Assembly: GCA_033398695.1 (NCBI GenBank)
Contig: CM065802.1
Span: 204,371,096 to 204,435,095 of the forward strand
Source: Orobanche coerulescens
Taxonomy: Eukaryota; Streptophyta; Magnoliopsida; Lamiales; Orobanchaceae
Length of the DNA: 64,000 bases
Direction: 5' to 3'
Both the position numbers and the translations under genes were made by a program. Numbering within the stretch: position 1 is the stretch's first letter; each line of letters begins with the position of its first letter. Under the pieces are notes generated by a model. It was not told where the DNA came from. It was given only the letters and a program-made list of their open reading frames with translations, and ran no database searches. Below are positions 10,322-22,862 of the stretch, piece by piece.

Positions 10322-13123
10322 TGTAATACCGAGATTCTCGGTTCGATTATTTTGAACTTTTGTCGATTGCGCCGTTCATTTTGTTCTGTTGGCGATTTCT
10401 TGAGATTTTCCCTTATGTTGGGTACAGACGATGTACCGTGTTGTGGTGTTCGTTGGGTACGACTTATCGTTGTGTAAGTCGAGCTAATAGTATGTCTTGC
10501 TTTTTTATGTGCTCGTTTTCGATTTGGATCGTTGGTGTTGTCCGTTAGTGTTTCGTTGCATGTTGAATAATTATTGTTTTGTCGAGGAGTATCGTTTTTG
10601 TGCATTTGGTCGACTTTGAAAGATCACCACCGGCGCTTATAAAGTCTAAAAATTCTGAAACTTTACAATGTGATAGAGCATCAAATTAGCTTTCCAATGG
10701 TTCAAACGGCGAGTCAATCGGAGTCCGGACGGAGAAGTTATGGTCATAATGACAAAGTCTACCTTTGTCGAATACTTACGGAATACGATTGTTTGCACCG
10801 TTTTTCTTGAGTCGTTTATAACACGGCGCGGAATACGGCTCTAATTTGGGCCGTTTTACGAGCCGTTTTGTCGATGGTATAAATAGGACGATCGCGTTTT
10901 CAGCCCATTTTCACTTCTCTCTCTCGGTTTTAGGGCGATTTGATGGGATTTCAATCACGAGTAGATTATCATCATATTCTTGAAGTCTTGATCATGTTTA
11001 ACAACATCTAATCCATTGTTCTTCGTCGGATTGAGGTAATTCTTCAAAAATCCCTTTTCAACTATTTTGGGGTTTTTCCTTTTGATTTCAATTCCGGGCC
11101 GATTATGATGAATTGGTCAGGTAATTCTTGTTGTATTGGTTGTAATCTACGGATTAGTAACTCGTTTATCGATTTCGTTTCACCCGGAACATGATTTTGG
11201 CTTTCTTGGAACGAACCCTTGGACCCTGGTAGTTTCTTAGTGTCGATTTATATTTCGTTTAGTGTTGTTGATTCGTAGCTGTATTATTGTCATTTTGTTT
11301 GTGTTGTTATTGATTTCGCGAAGGTGGTCGGTTTGGGGCTGTTTCGGGGCTGTTTTGGGGCTGGTTCGGCCGAGCTATTTCGGGACTGTTTTGGGGCTGT
11401 TTTGGCCGGGCTGTTTCGGGACTATTTTGGGGTTGTTTCGGCCGAGCCGCTTTCGTCGGAGTATTCACAAATTGATTTCGAGGCAAGTATCTTGCCCATA
11501 CATTTCGTGTTTTGTGGATATTATGGTTGTTAATCGTCGATATGTGCTAAATAAATATTAATAACTATTTTTCAAAAGAATCGGAATATTTACCATCATG
11601 CTTTTTGTAAAGGTGATCCGTGTGTCGGGAATTAATGTGCTTAGTTGAATATGTGTGCTAGTGTCGAGTATAGAATCACCTTACTTTCTTGTGATGTCAT
11701 TGCGTATGATTATGTCGTTGGTAAATGTAAAGTGTAATTCTTTTGTCAAATTATGTGCTTGGAGTCACGTTTTTATGTATGAATATGTGAGTTTGTGTGA
11801 TATTAGTTGTGTCGTTCGGTGCTGTTGAAATCTTGTGCTTCCTTGTGAATCGTATCACTACTTGGTCGTGAGTATATGTTGGATGAACTGGCCATTCTAG
11901 TAAGGTACCTCGACTATATATATACTGTGATTGACCTTCGAGGCTTGTGGTTTGCAACTGTGATTTTGAAACGTGTGTGTGTGTGTTGTTCCTTCCACCC
12001 GGAGTGTCCGACGGGATGTCTGGGGGTCGATACTAAGGGGTACGGCCACGGAAGTGGATTTGGGTGCGTGTGTGGATGAACTTCCACCCGGAGTGTCCGA
12101 CGGGATGTCTGGGGGTCGATACTAAGGGGTACGGCCGCGGAAGTGGTTCCCACCGGAGTGTCCGACGGATGTCCGGGGTCGATACTAAGAGTACGGCCGC
12201 GGGTTACGATTGTGGTTTTCATCTTGAGGATGACGTTGATGTTTTCGTTAATTGTGATATTGTCCGGAGTATCACAATGCTTTGTGCTTGGGGTCGAGAG
12301 ACATTATATATCGAGTCTTGGTGCTTGGCTAGAATGGCATAGGAATAAGGTGTTATGTGTAATGTGTCCTTGTAAGTGAATTGAAGTGGATGATCGGGTC
12401 GTGGACCTGTGTTTTGTGACCGGAATGGTTGGGTCGTGGACCCGTGTTTTGTTAAACGGATTTGTATTTTGAAAAATGAACTTTGGAAATTTGTGACCAC
12501 TAAATGGCTTCGAGGAATTAAGAACATTTTTAATTTTTGATGTTTTCAAAACTCCGAGATTTGGAAATGTTTTCAAAATGCTTACTTGCTTCGTTTCGCT
12601 TTCAGGACTTGAACTATTTTTAACTAAATATATCTCGGGAAGTCTTTCGTTATATTCTCGGAATGTGTTGTGTATGGCTCGTATTTGCACTTTATACTTG
12701 CACTAGCGAAACAGTGGAGTTTGCTAACCCCGAGTAATCGGGGTGGATATCTGTATTGTGTCGGTACATGCAGGTTTTCGGGAGCAAGACACAGGATCGG
12801 CACGAGGGATGATGAAAGACGAATGATACTAATCACACGAAGGCCAGTTTTGGGTTCAGTTAGTCGGAGTCCATTGTATTGTCTTTTCCGCTGTCTTATT
12901 GTTCGTTGTTGCAAGTATTTTACCCTTGTGTGGGTATGAGTCTGGATGAGTTTATGTATTTTGATTTTTAAGTCAGTGACGAAAGACCAAATCGGTCTAT
13001 TGGTCCGTTATTTTGATTCGTCGGTATGTAATGTAATGTGTTGTTCTGATGTCTAGCCTGGTGGATCCTCACGGAGAGGGTCTGCGGCGTGTAATATTCC
13101 CGGTTTGATCTGGGGGTGTTACA
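10322..13123 (+). repeat. E4 3' LTR
   Basis: Copy of 4949-7754, preceded by the purine-rich AGGAGGGTAGAA and followed by the ACTAG target copy. Mismatches to the 5' LTR gather at CAG/CTG/CCAGG-like sites. TATA box at 10878-10886; tandem units at about 11990-12200. Confidence 0.93.
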
Positions 13124-13128
13124 ACTAG

Positions 13129-13957
13129 ACCGAAACTTTGGAGGAATCACTCATGTTCCCATCAACGCTCATAATTTTGAGTTGAAGTCGGCCTTAATTT
13201 CAATGGTTCAACAAAATCAATTTGGAGGATTTGCTGTCGAAGATCCACATGCCCATCTCACTCATTTCATGCAAATATGTGATACTATCAAAATGAACGG
13301 AGTCTCGGGTGATGCCATACGCTTACGATTATTTCCATTCTCTTTGAGGGAGAAAGCAAGAAATTGGCTTGGAACTTTAGCTCCCGGAAGTATAAAGACA
13401 TGGGAAGAATTGAGCGAAAAAATTTTGTTCAAATTTTTCCCACCAAACAAGACGATGAAGCTAAAAGGTGAAATTACTCAATTTCATCAATTGGATTCCG
13501 AACCATTATATGAAGCTTGGGAACATTTCAAAGATCTACTAAGGTGATGCCCTCGACATGGTTTCCCCGAAGACCAACAAATGTGTTTCTTCTACAATGG
13601 TCTTATGGGGGAAACAAGAAATTTTATTGATGCTTCCGCGGGAGGGGCATTGCTAGCAAGAAGCGCTGAAGAAGCGTATGGATTGATCGAAGAAATGGCT
13701 ATGAATAGCTATCAATGGCCAACGGAAAGATCAAATATTAGAAGGGTGGCTGAGATATCCGATTCGGATCCTATAAAGGCATTAACCGCACAAATGGCGA
13801 TGTTAACTACTCAATTGGGGGCTCTAACAAAAGGAGGTGATTCGAAGGGAGTTTCTCAAGGAAGTTCAAGTTCACTACCGTCCGATACATTGGAGGAGGC
13901 ACACTACATTAATAATCGGAGTTACAACAATTACCGGAATAATCCACCACCAGGCTT
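13129..13957 (+). pseudogene. gag: E3 gag, middle fragment with in-frame stop
   Basis: Gag resumes after E4. The retrotransposon gag domain is clear (AIRLRLFPFSLREKARNWL, then LYEAWEHFKDLLR). A TGA at 13545-13547 interrupts it where E2 has Arg in the matching block; reading then continues in the same frame (ASAGGALLARSAEEAYGLIE, NSYQWPTERS). The frame breaks off in a Pro-rich stretch at 13957, where E5 begins, and resumes at 17303. No zinc knuckle is visible in this part. Confidence 0.88.
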
Positions 13958-15873
13958 AAGACAGCTTCAACTCATCGAGGCAAACAATACTTTTCATGTT
14001 TGAAGAGAAGCCCTCCGGCACTTTTATATCCATCAATGATGTGCAGAATTGCAGCTTTTCTTTTTTCGTGAACGAGCATGCGCTAAGAGGAAGAAATGTT
14101 CTCTTCTCCCCAACTTCGGGTGCTAGTTCTGGCCTGATCCCCATCTCCACAAAGTCTAGCCTTGCCTCTACATTATCTTTAGTCTTGCCTTTGATATTCA
14201 TCAGAGTATTCATCAAGGACTCCAAGACGTTCTTCTCAATATGCATAACATCCAAACAGTGCCTCACGTGCAAGTGCTTCCAATAAGGAAGATCGAAAAA
14301 GATAGACTTCTTCTTCCAGCATTTTTTGAACTTAGCATCTTCTACAGTCTGCTCGTCGTCTTCCTCTATCTGCTCACTTCTTTTTTTCTTTCTTTTAGCT
14401 CCCACATTGACCTTCTTACCAAACTGAAACTTGATGTGCGACAGTTTCTCGAACAATTTTATTCCAGATAATGGTTTGGGTGCTTCTCCAAGTTCTTCCA
14501 TGCCATTAAACTCCTTCGTTAGTCTTCGATATGGATGAGACTCTTTAAGAAACTGTCTATGGCCAGCAAACGACATTTTCTTCCCCTTGGTCAAGTGCTT
14601 TGCATGTGTATTTACTCCACATATTGGACACGCGAAGTATCCATGTGTAGCACATCCACTAAGATTTCCGTATGCAGGGAAGTCGTTAATTGTCCATAGT
14701 AGAACTGCTCTCAATGTGAAAAGTTGGTCTCTATATGCATCATACACACCATCAACTCCCTCCCACAACAACTGCAAGTCCTCAACTAACAACTCAAGGT
14801 AGACATCTATATCATTTCCCATTTGCTTTGGACCGGATATAAGCATTGTTAACATGATGAATTTCCTCTTCATGCACATCTCTGGAGGCAAGTTATACGT
14901 GACTAACATTACAGGCCAACAAGCTGTGTCTACCGCTCATAGTACTATGAGGATTAATTCCATCGATGCGAGCGCTGACGAAGATTTCTTGACTCTTCCT
15001 CAAAATCCTTCCACTTATGGTCAATCAACTTCCATGCGGGAGAATCGCATGGATGTCGTAATTGACCCGGCAACTTTGGAGTATCGGCATGCCGAGTTAG
15101 GTTCTTTGAAGTCTCCAAAGATTTGAACATTCTTTTGAATCTTGGAATGGGAGGAAAATACCAAACAACCTTGGCGGGGCCCGATCTTCTCCTTCTTGTT
15201 CTTAGTTAGTTTCCACTGGACACATCACATTTTGGGCGTGGGTATGATCTGCATATTGTTTCCTATATAGGATACAATCGTTGGAGCACGCGTGTATTTT
15301 CTCGTGCTTCAACCCCAAACAACTCAAAGTCTTCTTAGCTTCGTACATTGAGGATGGTAGGTTGTGGTTCTCTGGTAACATATCCCGAAATCGGCTAGTA
15401 GATCCGAAAAAGTGCATCTGTCATCCCATGTCTTGCTTTTGTATTGTAGAGTTTTACAAGCGCACTCAACTTTGTATCTTGTCGGCGACCTTTATACAAG
15501 GGTTTTTACGCTTCCTCGACAAATTTGACAAACTCTTCAGGATCTTGAGAACTTCTCAAAGGTGCCTCACACATATCACCCAGTTCTTCATTCATGTCAC
15601 CATGTTCGGTGGATCTTGGTTGACACTCTCACGATCATTAGCTCGATCCCCATGCCAAATCCAATTGGTGTAAATTGGACTAAAACCGTTGAAATAAAGA
15701 TGCTCTCGCAACATCTTCACCGACCCTTTTTTCATATTGTTGCACTTGCAACACGGACAAGGAATGAAGTTCTGATCAATTTCTGAATTCTCTAAACATT
15801 CTCTAATGAACTTTTCGACACCTTCCCCATATACTGCACTCCTCCTATCTGATTTAATCCAAGATCTATCCAT
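13958..15873 (-). pseudogene. TNP2-type CACTA transposase, truncated and frameshifted
   Basis: The start at 15873 gives MDRSWIKSDRRS and a CPCCKC zinc-binding block followed by REHLYFNGFSPIYTNWIWHG: the transposase-associated N-terminal domain. A middle part (15202-15417) has EAKKTLSCLGL and KIHACSNDCILYRKQ, standard for TNP2. The core Transposase_21 domain (13958-14909) includes YNLPPEMCMK, ACPICG and HCLDVMHIEKNV. The frame is broken between these blocks. The protein ends at LDELKLS at the fragment boundary, so the C-terminus is lost. TNP2 proteins bind and cut CACTA ends; this one cannot be functional. Confidence 0.88.
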
Positions 15874-17088
15874 TACTAACTACGAATTCTAACAGACTCG
15901 GCAAATTATGTGCTCTTACCACTGATCTTGTCTTACGCAAAGTAGTCGCGATCTTTCTTTCAGCAAGGAAGAAAATCTACATAAATAAATTTTGAAACCA
16001 GTTAGATCGAACCAAAATTAATATGAGTAAATAATCCACTTAGCTCCAAGGGACACATTTATGATAATCAATGATACATTCTCTTCAATCTGATCAGGCA
16101 ATACTCTTCGGCTCATGCATTGACAACCAAATATAAAATTTTATCACATCAATCAAGCACTCTACAACTCATGCATCAAATCTCGCCAACAATCTTGCTA
16201 ATTAACAAACACACTAAAACTTGCATCAAATCTTGCACAATACTCACTTACATACACACTAAACAAAATCAAACAGAATCACCACCAACACTATCAACAA
16301 AGACAATATACAGAAACATGATCACAAATTAACATCACTCACGCAGACCCCGATTAAGACTAACATCACTCAAACACACTATACAAAAACACAATTAACA
16401 TAACCCAAACATGGCCCCTAATTAACATATATGCGGAAACAACATATACCTTGAACCCCCAACGAAAACAGCCCAAACAATACACTCAAACAATACACAT
16501 ATATTCCACAAAACCCAAAATCAATCCATAGAAAAAACTTTTCGAGAATGCAAGAAAACGCCAAAGAAAGACTCGAGAAACTCGAAACACAATATTCACA
16601 TACATACAAAGAACAAACACATACGAAACCCCACCACACATATCTGCGAAGAATAAAAACCCAAAGAAAGACCTTACCTAAGCCAATTCGTACAATGTCA
16701 CCACCATCGTCCGATTATGAGCAATTTCGCGTGAGACATTCGATTATGAGAAGAACAAAAGAAAATGTGTGAGTAAAAACTATAATAAAAGATAGATTGA
16801 AAATATCCCCAAAAATTCAATGGCGAAAAACCTTGAAGGGCCGATGAAAGAACCCTAATAATCGGTCTCCACAAGAAGCTTAATCGCGGGCGGGTTTTTC
16901 TTTGGAGCGGGAAAATTTTTTGGAGGAAATATTGGAGGAAAATGAGCGGGCGAAGGAGGAGGGTTTTTGGACGGTGAAAAATTTTGGGAGTACGAATAGT
17001 TGCGAGTCTTGCATTGTTGTAAAAATTTTGTGTTAATAATATACTTCTTGTTGTAAAAATATTGCATCAAAAAAAAAAAATTCACACT
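15874..17088 (-). other. E5 non-coding 5' flank of TNP2
   Basis: About 1.2 kb upstream of the transposase start on the minus strand. It is AT-rich with CACA-rich runs; the short ORFs show no domain. It presumably holds the transposon promoter, but no convincing TATA box or exon was seen. Confidence 0.4.
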
Positions 17089-17299
17089 TTTTACTTCAGT
17101 AATTATACAATTAGCGAAGTCTTTGGAACTTAAAATTTCTAACTATCTCATGCCTTTCTATTTGATACCATTTACTGAAGTCTATGTGTGTAGTTTACTT
17201 CCCTAAATTGAAAAGCGAAGTTGTTGTTTGTTTTTACTTCACTAATATACATTACCGAAGTGAGACGTACCGAAGTCTTTGATGTTTTTTCTACTAGTG
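17089..17299 (-). repeat. E5 subterminal repeats and terminal inverted repeat end
   Basis: Within 210 bp of the CACTA end there are about eight ACTTCGGT/ACCGAAGT-like units in both orientations (for example near 17091, 17114, 17174, 17196, 17214, 17234, 17255, 17269). In this superfamily such subterminal repeats bind the TNPA-type protein. The terminus is 17291-17299. Confidence 0.75.
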
Positions 17300-17302
17300 C
17301 TT

Positions 17303-18523
17303 CTACCATCCCTCAAATCGAAATCATGAAAATTTTAGCTATGCCAATCCAAAGAATGCTTTGCAACCACCGGCCAGATTCAAGGTATCGAATGGGGAGA
17401 TAATTGAAGAAGCAAAACTGACGTCGAATCTCGAGAATATTCTAGCTACCTTCATGATGGAGATGAAAAGCCGATTTAGTCGAGATGAGGAGAAATTAGA
17501 CAAAATCGAAGGCCATGTCACTCAACTAGCTACCACCATGGGAGCTCAAATGAAAAATCTCGAAACTCAAATTGGACAATTAGCTAAAGTTGTTGGGAGT
17601 CAACATCAAAGAGGACAATTTCCAAGCAATACCGAAGTGAATCCAAAAGAGTCGTGTCAAGCAATCACCTTAAGAAGTGGAACGAATTATGAAGGGCCAA
17701 AGATGCCAAGCGAGGAAGTCAAGGAGGATCAATTCGAAATTGAAAAGGAAGAAGGGAAGCATGATACATCAAAGGGGGCTGAGAAGCCTAAAATATCTCC
17801 TAACTCTACTCAAAATGTTCCTCTCCCTTTTCCTCAACGTTTCAAAAAGAAAATGTTAGATGCACAATTCGCAAAGTTTTTAGACATCTTCAAGAAAATT
17901 AATATCAATATTCCTTTTGCAGACGCTTTGGAACAAATGCCTAACTACGCAAAGTTCTTGAAAGATGTGATGTCAAGAAAAAGAAAGATGGAAGATAATG
18001 AGACGGTTAAACTAACCGAAGAATGTAGCGCTATTATCCAACGCAAATTGCCTCAAAAGCTTAAGGATCCCGGAAGCTTTACCGTTCTATGCACTATTGG
18101 AAACGTCTCATTCGATAAAGCTTTGTGTGATTTAGGCGCTTCGATTAACCTCATGTCGTTATCTATTTTCAGGAAATTAGGTGTCGGAGAAATGAAAACC
18201 ACAACGGTTATGCTACAATTGGCGGATCGATCCATAATACATCCCAAGGGGATTGTTGAAGATGTGCTTGTAAAAGTCGACAAATTTATTTTTCCAGCGG
18301 ATTTTGTTGTCCTTGATATGGAAGAAGACGGAGTTTTACCACTTATCCTTGGACGTCCATTTCTAGCAACGGTAAAGGCTCTTATTGATGTTGAAAGGGG
18401 AGAATTAACACTACGTGTTAACGAGGAGCATGTTCTATTTTCTATATTCAAAGCTATGAAATTTCATGATACGGAATATTGCAATGTTATTGACCATATA
18501 AGCTCGTATGGAAAGAAAAAAAA
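17303..18523 (+). pseudogene. gag-pro: E3 gag C-terminus and aspartic protease
   Basis: Resumes after E5 with YHPSNRNHENFSY, continuous with the Pro-rich gag end at 13957. A coiled stretch (about 17420-17600) with SQ/NLETQIGQL follows, then QAITLRSG and PLPFPQR. The protease domain (about 18060-18400) has DLGASINLM as active site and LILGRPFLAT near its end. The frame shifts at an A8 run at 18516-18523; translation continues in the next frame at 18508. Clear homologue of E2 gag-pro. Confidence 0.9.
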
Positions 18524-19230
18524 TCTTACACTCATTATCGTCGGATCCGTTAGAGTTTGCTATTACGAATTCATGTTTTTCTAGTGATTCAACTTTGGAG
18601 TTTGACGATTCTGACTTGTTTGATTATGTTTCTGAATTGAATTCTCTACAGGAAAAAACGCAAATCAATACGTTCGATGATTTAGACAAAGGGGAGCATG
18701 AAGTAGTTGCAGAAATCAAGCTGACGGACGAATCAAACGTGTCCAACGACATGGACAAAAATTTGGGGTCCGTTTCATCTCAATCGGATTCATCTCAACC
18801 AAGCTTGGACCTTAAAACCCTCCCGGAACGCCTCAAGTATGCATTTCTAGATGATAACAAATCCAATCCGGTAATTGTATCCTCTTCACTTTCATCCACT
18901 CAACTAGATAAATTGCTTCGAGTATTGAGAGCACATAAGTCGGCTATAGAATGGTCTATCTCAGATTTGAAGGGAATTAGTCCTTCCATATGCATGCATA
19001 GGATTTTGCTTGAAGAAAATTTTAAACCTAAAGTGCAAAATCAACAGAGACTTAATCCCATAATGAAAGAAGTGGTGACAAAGGAAGTACTAAAACTTTT
19101 AGATGCCGGGATGATATATCCAATTTCCGATAGTGAGTGGGTAAGTCCTACTCAAGTGGTGTCAAAAAAGGGAGGGATGACCGTAACCAAAGACGAAAAA
19201 GATGAATTAATTGCTATGAGAGTAGTTACG
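18508..19230 (+). pseudogene. pol: E3 pol: linker and RT N-terminus
   Basis: Contains LPERLKYAFL, the block in front of RT in Athila pol, then the RT entry region with QQRLNPIMKEVVTKEVLKLL and the substrate-strand motif SEWVSPTQVVSKKGG. A frameshift near 19229-19233 moves RT into another frame just before the D-Y-R-A-L-N block that is visible downstream. Together with 19234-20442 it forms one reverse transcriptase. Confidence 0.88.
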
Positions 19231-19233
19231 GAT

Positions 19234-20442
19234 GGCGAGTATGTATAGACTATAGGGCTTTAAATGCGGCTACTCGCAAAGACCATTTTCCTCTTCCCTT
19301 TATTGATCAAATACTTGATAGATTGGCGGGGCATGAATTTTTCTGTTTTCTTGATGGATATTCAGGGTATAATCAAATCTACATAACACCGGAAGATCAA
19401 GAAAAAACGGCTTTTACATGTCCTTATGGAATTTATGCTTATCGTAGAATGCCGTTTGGTTTATGTAATGCTCCAGCCACGTTTCAACATTGTATGATGG
19501 CTATCTTTCACGGTTTGATCGAAAATATAATGGAAGTTTTCATGGATGATTTTTCGGTGTTTGGAAATTCATTTGATCATTGCTTGCATAATCTTACTTT
19601 AGTGTTGCAGCGATGTGAAGACACTAATCTCGTGTTGAATTGGGAGAAATGCCACTTTATGGTGCAAGAAGGAATTGTCCTAGGCCATCGAGTGTCGGCC
19701 GCCGGTTTGGAGGTTGATAGGGCAAAAATTGTCGCCATTGAGAAACTTCCCCCACCAAAGAATGAAAAAGCAATTAGGAGTTTCCTTGGACACGCGGGTT
19801 TTTATAGGAGATTCATAAAAGACTTTTCTATAACCACTAAACCTTTGAGTAAATTGCTAGAAAAAGATACCTCTTTCATTCTTTCTAACGAATGTTTGCA
19901 GGAATTTGAGACTTTAAAGAAGGCATTAGTGAGTGCTCCTATCCTCGTGGTACCGGATTGGTCTCAACCTTTTGAGATCATGTGTGATGCAAGTGATTAT
20001 GCGATCGGAGCTGTGTTGGGACAACGTCGTGAAAAACTCTTTCGGGCTATTTATTATGCAAGCAAAACATTGGACGGAGCCCAACAAAATTACACAGCAA
20101 CGGAGAAAGAAATGCTTGCCGTGGTATTTGCTTTTGATAAGTTCCGATCATACTTAATTGGGACAAAGACGATAGTACACACGGATCATGCAGCTATCAA
20201 ATACTTGTTTGAGAAGAAAGACTCTAAACCTCGCCTAATTCGATGGATTCTTCTTTTACAAGAGTTTGACGTGGAAGTTCGAGACAGAAAAGGATGTGAA
20301 AACGTGGTAGCCGACCACTTATCTCGCCTCGAGTACAAAAAGGAGGAGGAACCCGAGATCGAAGGGGTTAAAGAAGAATTTCCGGACGAGCAGCTCTTTA
20401 TGGTAGAAGCTAAATTTCCGTGGTTTGCTGACATTGTTAACT
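19234..20442 (+). pseudogene. pol: E3 pol: reverse transcriptase and RNase H
   Basis: RT shows FFCFLDGYSGYNQI, MPFGLCNAPATFQ and the catalytic FMDDFSVFG box (variant of Y-x-D-D). RNase H has all four acidic residues in context: MCDASDYAIG, ATEKEMLAVV, HTDHAAIKYL and VADHLSRLEY. The frame is lost at the T6 run 20442-20447, after which integrase continues in another frame. The enzyme would copy element RNA into DNA and digest the RNA strand. Confidence 0.92.
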
Positions 20443-20447
20443 TTTTT

Positions 20448-21705
20448 GGTCGCAGGTGTGCTACCCCCGAATTTATCTCATTATCAAAAGAAGAAATTCC
20501 TACATGATATCAAGTTCTATATATGGGATGATCCATTACCTTTTAAGAGATGTGCCGACATGATCATGAGGAGATGTGTACCACAAGAGGAATGGGATGA
20601 AATTCTTCAACAATGTCATTCATCACCAACCGGAGGACATTTCGGAGCAACACGGACTCCTGCAAAAGTGTTGCAAAGCGGTTTTTATTGGCCTACGCTA
20701 TACAAAGATTGGTATCTCTTCATTCAACAATGCTATAGATGCCAACGAGTAGGAAATATTTCAAGACGTCATGAGATGCCCCTAACCAACGTAATTGAGG
20801 TTGAACTATTTGACGTTTGGGGTATCGACTTCATGGGTCCATTCTCATCATCATTCGGAAATAAATACATTCTCCTAGCGGTCGAGTACGTATCTCGATG
20901 GGTCGAGGCAATTTGTTCTCCAACAAATGATGCTCAAGTAGTAATGAAATTTTTAAAGAAAAACATCTTTTGCCGATTTGGAACTCCAAGAGCATTAATC
21001 AGTGATCGGGGATCGCATTTTGTCTACAAAATCATGGATAAACTCTTTCAGAAATATGGGGTCCGATCAAAGAAATCATTGGCCTATCATCCACAAGCAA
21101 ATGGACAAGCCGAAGCGGCTAACAAAGAGATCAAGCTAATCTTGGAAAAGACGGTGAGTACATCTCGGAAAGATTGGTCATCCAAGCTCGATGATGCACT
21201 TTGGGCTTATCGTACGGCCTATAAAACTCCTTTGGGAACATCTCCCTATCAACTCATTTTTGGGAAATCATGTCACCTACCTTTGGAATTGGAACATAGA
21301 GCGATGTGGGCGGTGAAAAGAATAAACTTGGATTTTGAGGCTGCCGGAAAGAAAAAATTGCTAGAGCTAAATGAATTGGAAGAATTCCAGGATGAATTAT
21401 GTTACGAAAATTCTCGAATCTACAAAGAGAGGTCTAAAAGGTGGCACGATAAGATGATCGTTAAACGTGAATTTATGCCGGGACAACAAGTACTTCTCTA
21501 TAATTCAAGACTGAAATTGTTCCCCGGAAAATTGAAATCAAGATGGTCGGGTCCATTCGTGATCAAGAAAGTACTTCCACCCGGAATAGTCGAGCTCATG
21601 AGCAGAGACGGAGAACTATTTAAAGTTAACGGACAACGTGTCAAACATTACTATCATCCCTATCAAAAGGAAGCCGTATCCGTAATAACTTTAATCGAGC
21701 CATAA
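20448..21705 (+). pseudogene. pol: E3 pol: integrase
   Basis: The N-terminal HHCC zinc finger is visible (SSPTGGHFG through CYRCQR). The DDE core follows: first Asp in WGIDFMGPF, second in LISDRGSHF, Glu in GQAEAANKEIK. The C-terminus has KSRWSGPFVIKK and NGQRVKHYYHPYQ, the GPY/F-type module. No chromodomain is present, as expected for Athila. The ORF is open to the TAA at 21703-21705; only its fusion to RNase H is broken. Confidence 0.92.
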
Positions 21706-22862
21706 AAGACTTCCAGATGAAGACGTCCGGCTGAAGACGTTAAACTTAGCGCTAATTGGGAGGCAACCCAATAAGTTTTATTTTCATGTTTTGATTTTTT
21801 TTTTCGCATTTTGTTGTATTTTTTTTGTTGTATAACTAACCGGTTCAAATTTTGGTGTTCAAATCGCAGGAAAAACACATCGAGAACAAAACTGCATTTT
21901 CCAAGCCAGTACGGCACGGGCCATGTCATATGACACGGTCGGGTCGTACAGGCAGATCATTTTTAGCCTTCTGAAGTAGTACAGCACGGGCCGTGTCAAA
22001 TGACACGGTTGGGTCCGATGGCCAGCCGATTTGGACAATCCAAGCAGGTACGACACGGGCCGTGTCATATGACACGGTCGAGTCAGGTACCCAGATCAAA
22101 TTTCACTTTCTGGCGTAGTACGGCATGGGCCGTGTCATTTGACACGGCCGGTTCAGGTGGACAGCGGCATTTTTGACAAAAGAAGTAGGTATGGCACGGG
22201 CCGTGTCAATCGACACGGGCCGTGTCGGTCGGGGGATATAAAAAAAACAGTACGGTCGAGTTCATTTCATCTTCTTCCCCAAACTTTCCTCCTCCCCCAA
22301 ATCATAAACCCTAGTCCCGAATCTCATTAAATCCGGCAAAATCAGGCAAAAAACGTGTCAAATCTCACATAATAACATAGTGTTCATCATTTTTCCACAA
22401 TCCTAAAGCTTCAAAGGGTACGAATCGCACGAATTCATCCGGGTTTGGGTCGCGATTTTTTCTGAGTTTTTCTTCAATTTTCACTCCGAATTCAAGGTAT
22501 GATTCACGATTTTGGAAGGTTTAATTATTCATTGCATTAAGATTATGTGGAACATGATTTATTGCGCAATTTAGGGTTCTTGAATGGATTTTTTTGGGGG
22601 GAATTTGTCATGAGTTAAAAGAGTTGAAATTTTGTTGGTGATTATCATACATGTTGGATATATATGATTGATGTTATTACATGTTTAGGATTTTACTTAT
22701 GCATTTGGCGTTGAAATTTATGGTTGGGATATTTTTGAAGAAAACGCTTATTGTTGAAAAAAATGTTTATTTTGTAAAAAGTTGGGGGTACGTGTATTAT
22801 CGAAAAATAGTGATTCAGAGCTTGTGTGAACAAATGATAATTGATAATTCTCTTGCAGGAAA
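21706..22862 (+). other. E3 pol-env spacer with internal promoter-like module
   Basis: After integrase comes a spacer with GGGAGGCAACCCAATAAG, also seen in E2 as a near copy. From 21905 to 22235 the LTR palindrome (CACGGGCCGTGTCA) recurs about eight times. A TATA-like TATAAAA (22237-22243) and a CT-rich leader with AAACCCTAG-like text follow. The donor CAAG/GTATGA at 22496/22497 and acceptor TTGCAG/GA at 22858/22859 bound a possible 362-bp leader intron just before the ATG at 22863. The layout copies that of the LTR promoter. Activity is inference. Confidence 0.55.

Larger units (their letters stand above)
4949..13123 (+). mobile_element. E4: large non-coding LTR element (LARD-like), nested in E3 gag
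   Basis: 8175 bp flanked by ACTAG at 4944-4948 and 13124-13128. LTRs are 4949-7754 (2806 bp) and 10322-13123 (2802 bp), starting TGTAATACC and ending GGGGGTGTTACA. The PBS 7759-7770 (TGGTATCAGAGC) matches initiator tRNA-Met. The purine-rich tract before the 3' LTR is at about 10296-10321. The internal region (7755-10321) has no gag or pol. LTR ends, PBS and PPT resemble Del/Tekay chromoviruses such as E1, so E4 is best read as a non-autonomous derivative. Many short ORFs here are chance ORFs. Confidence 0.93.
13958..17299 (-). mobile_element. E5: truncated CACTA (En/Spm) transposon fragment
   Basis: The right end reads CTACTAGTG, i.e. CACTAGTAG on the minus strand, a classic CACTA terminus. 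CTT flanks both sides (13955-13957 and 17300-17302), matching the 3-bp TSD of the superfamily. The left terminus is missing: sequence starts within the TNP2 gene, right at the target copy. Inside are a broken TNP2 gene (13958-15873, minus) and about 1.4 kb of 5' flank. The terminal 210 bp carry repeats of the CGAAGT type. E3 gag reads through cleanly if the fragment and one CTT are removed. Confidence 0.9.

Noticed and set aside
13956..15417. Host gene for a zinc-finger protein on the minus strand
   Set aside because: Motifs and flanks identify it as a TNP2 transposase of a CACTA fragment.
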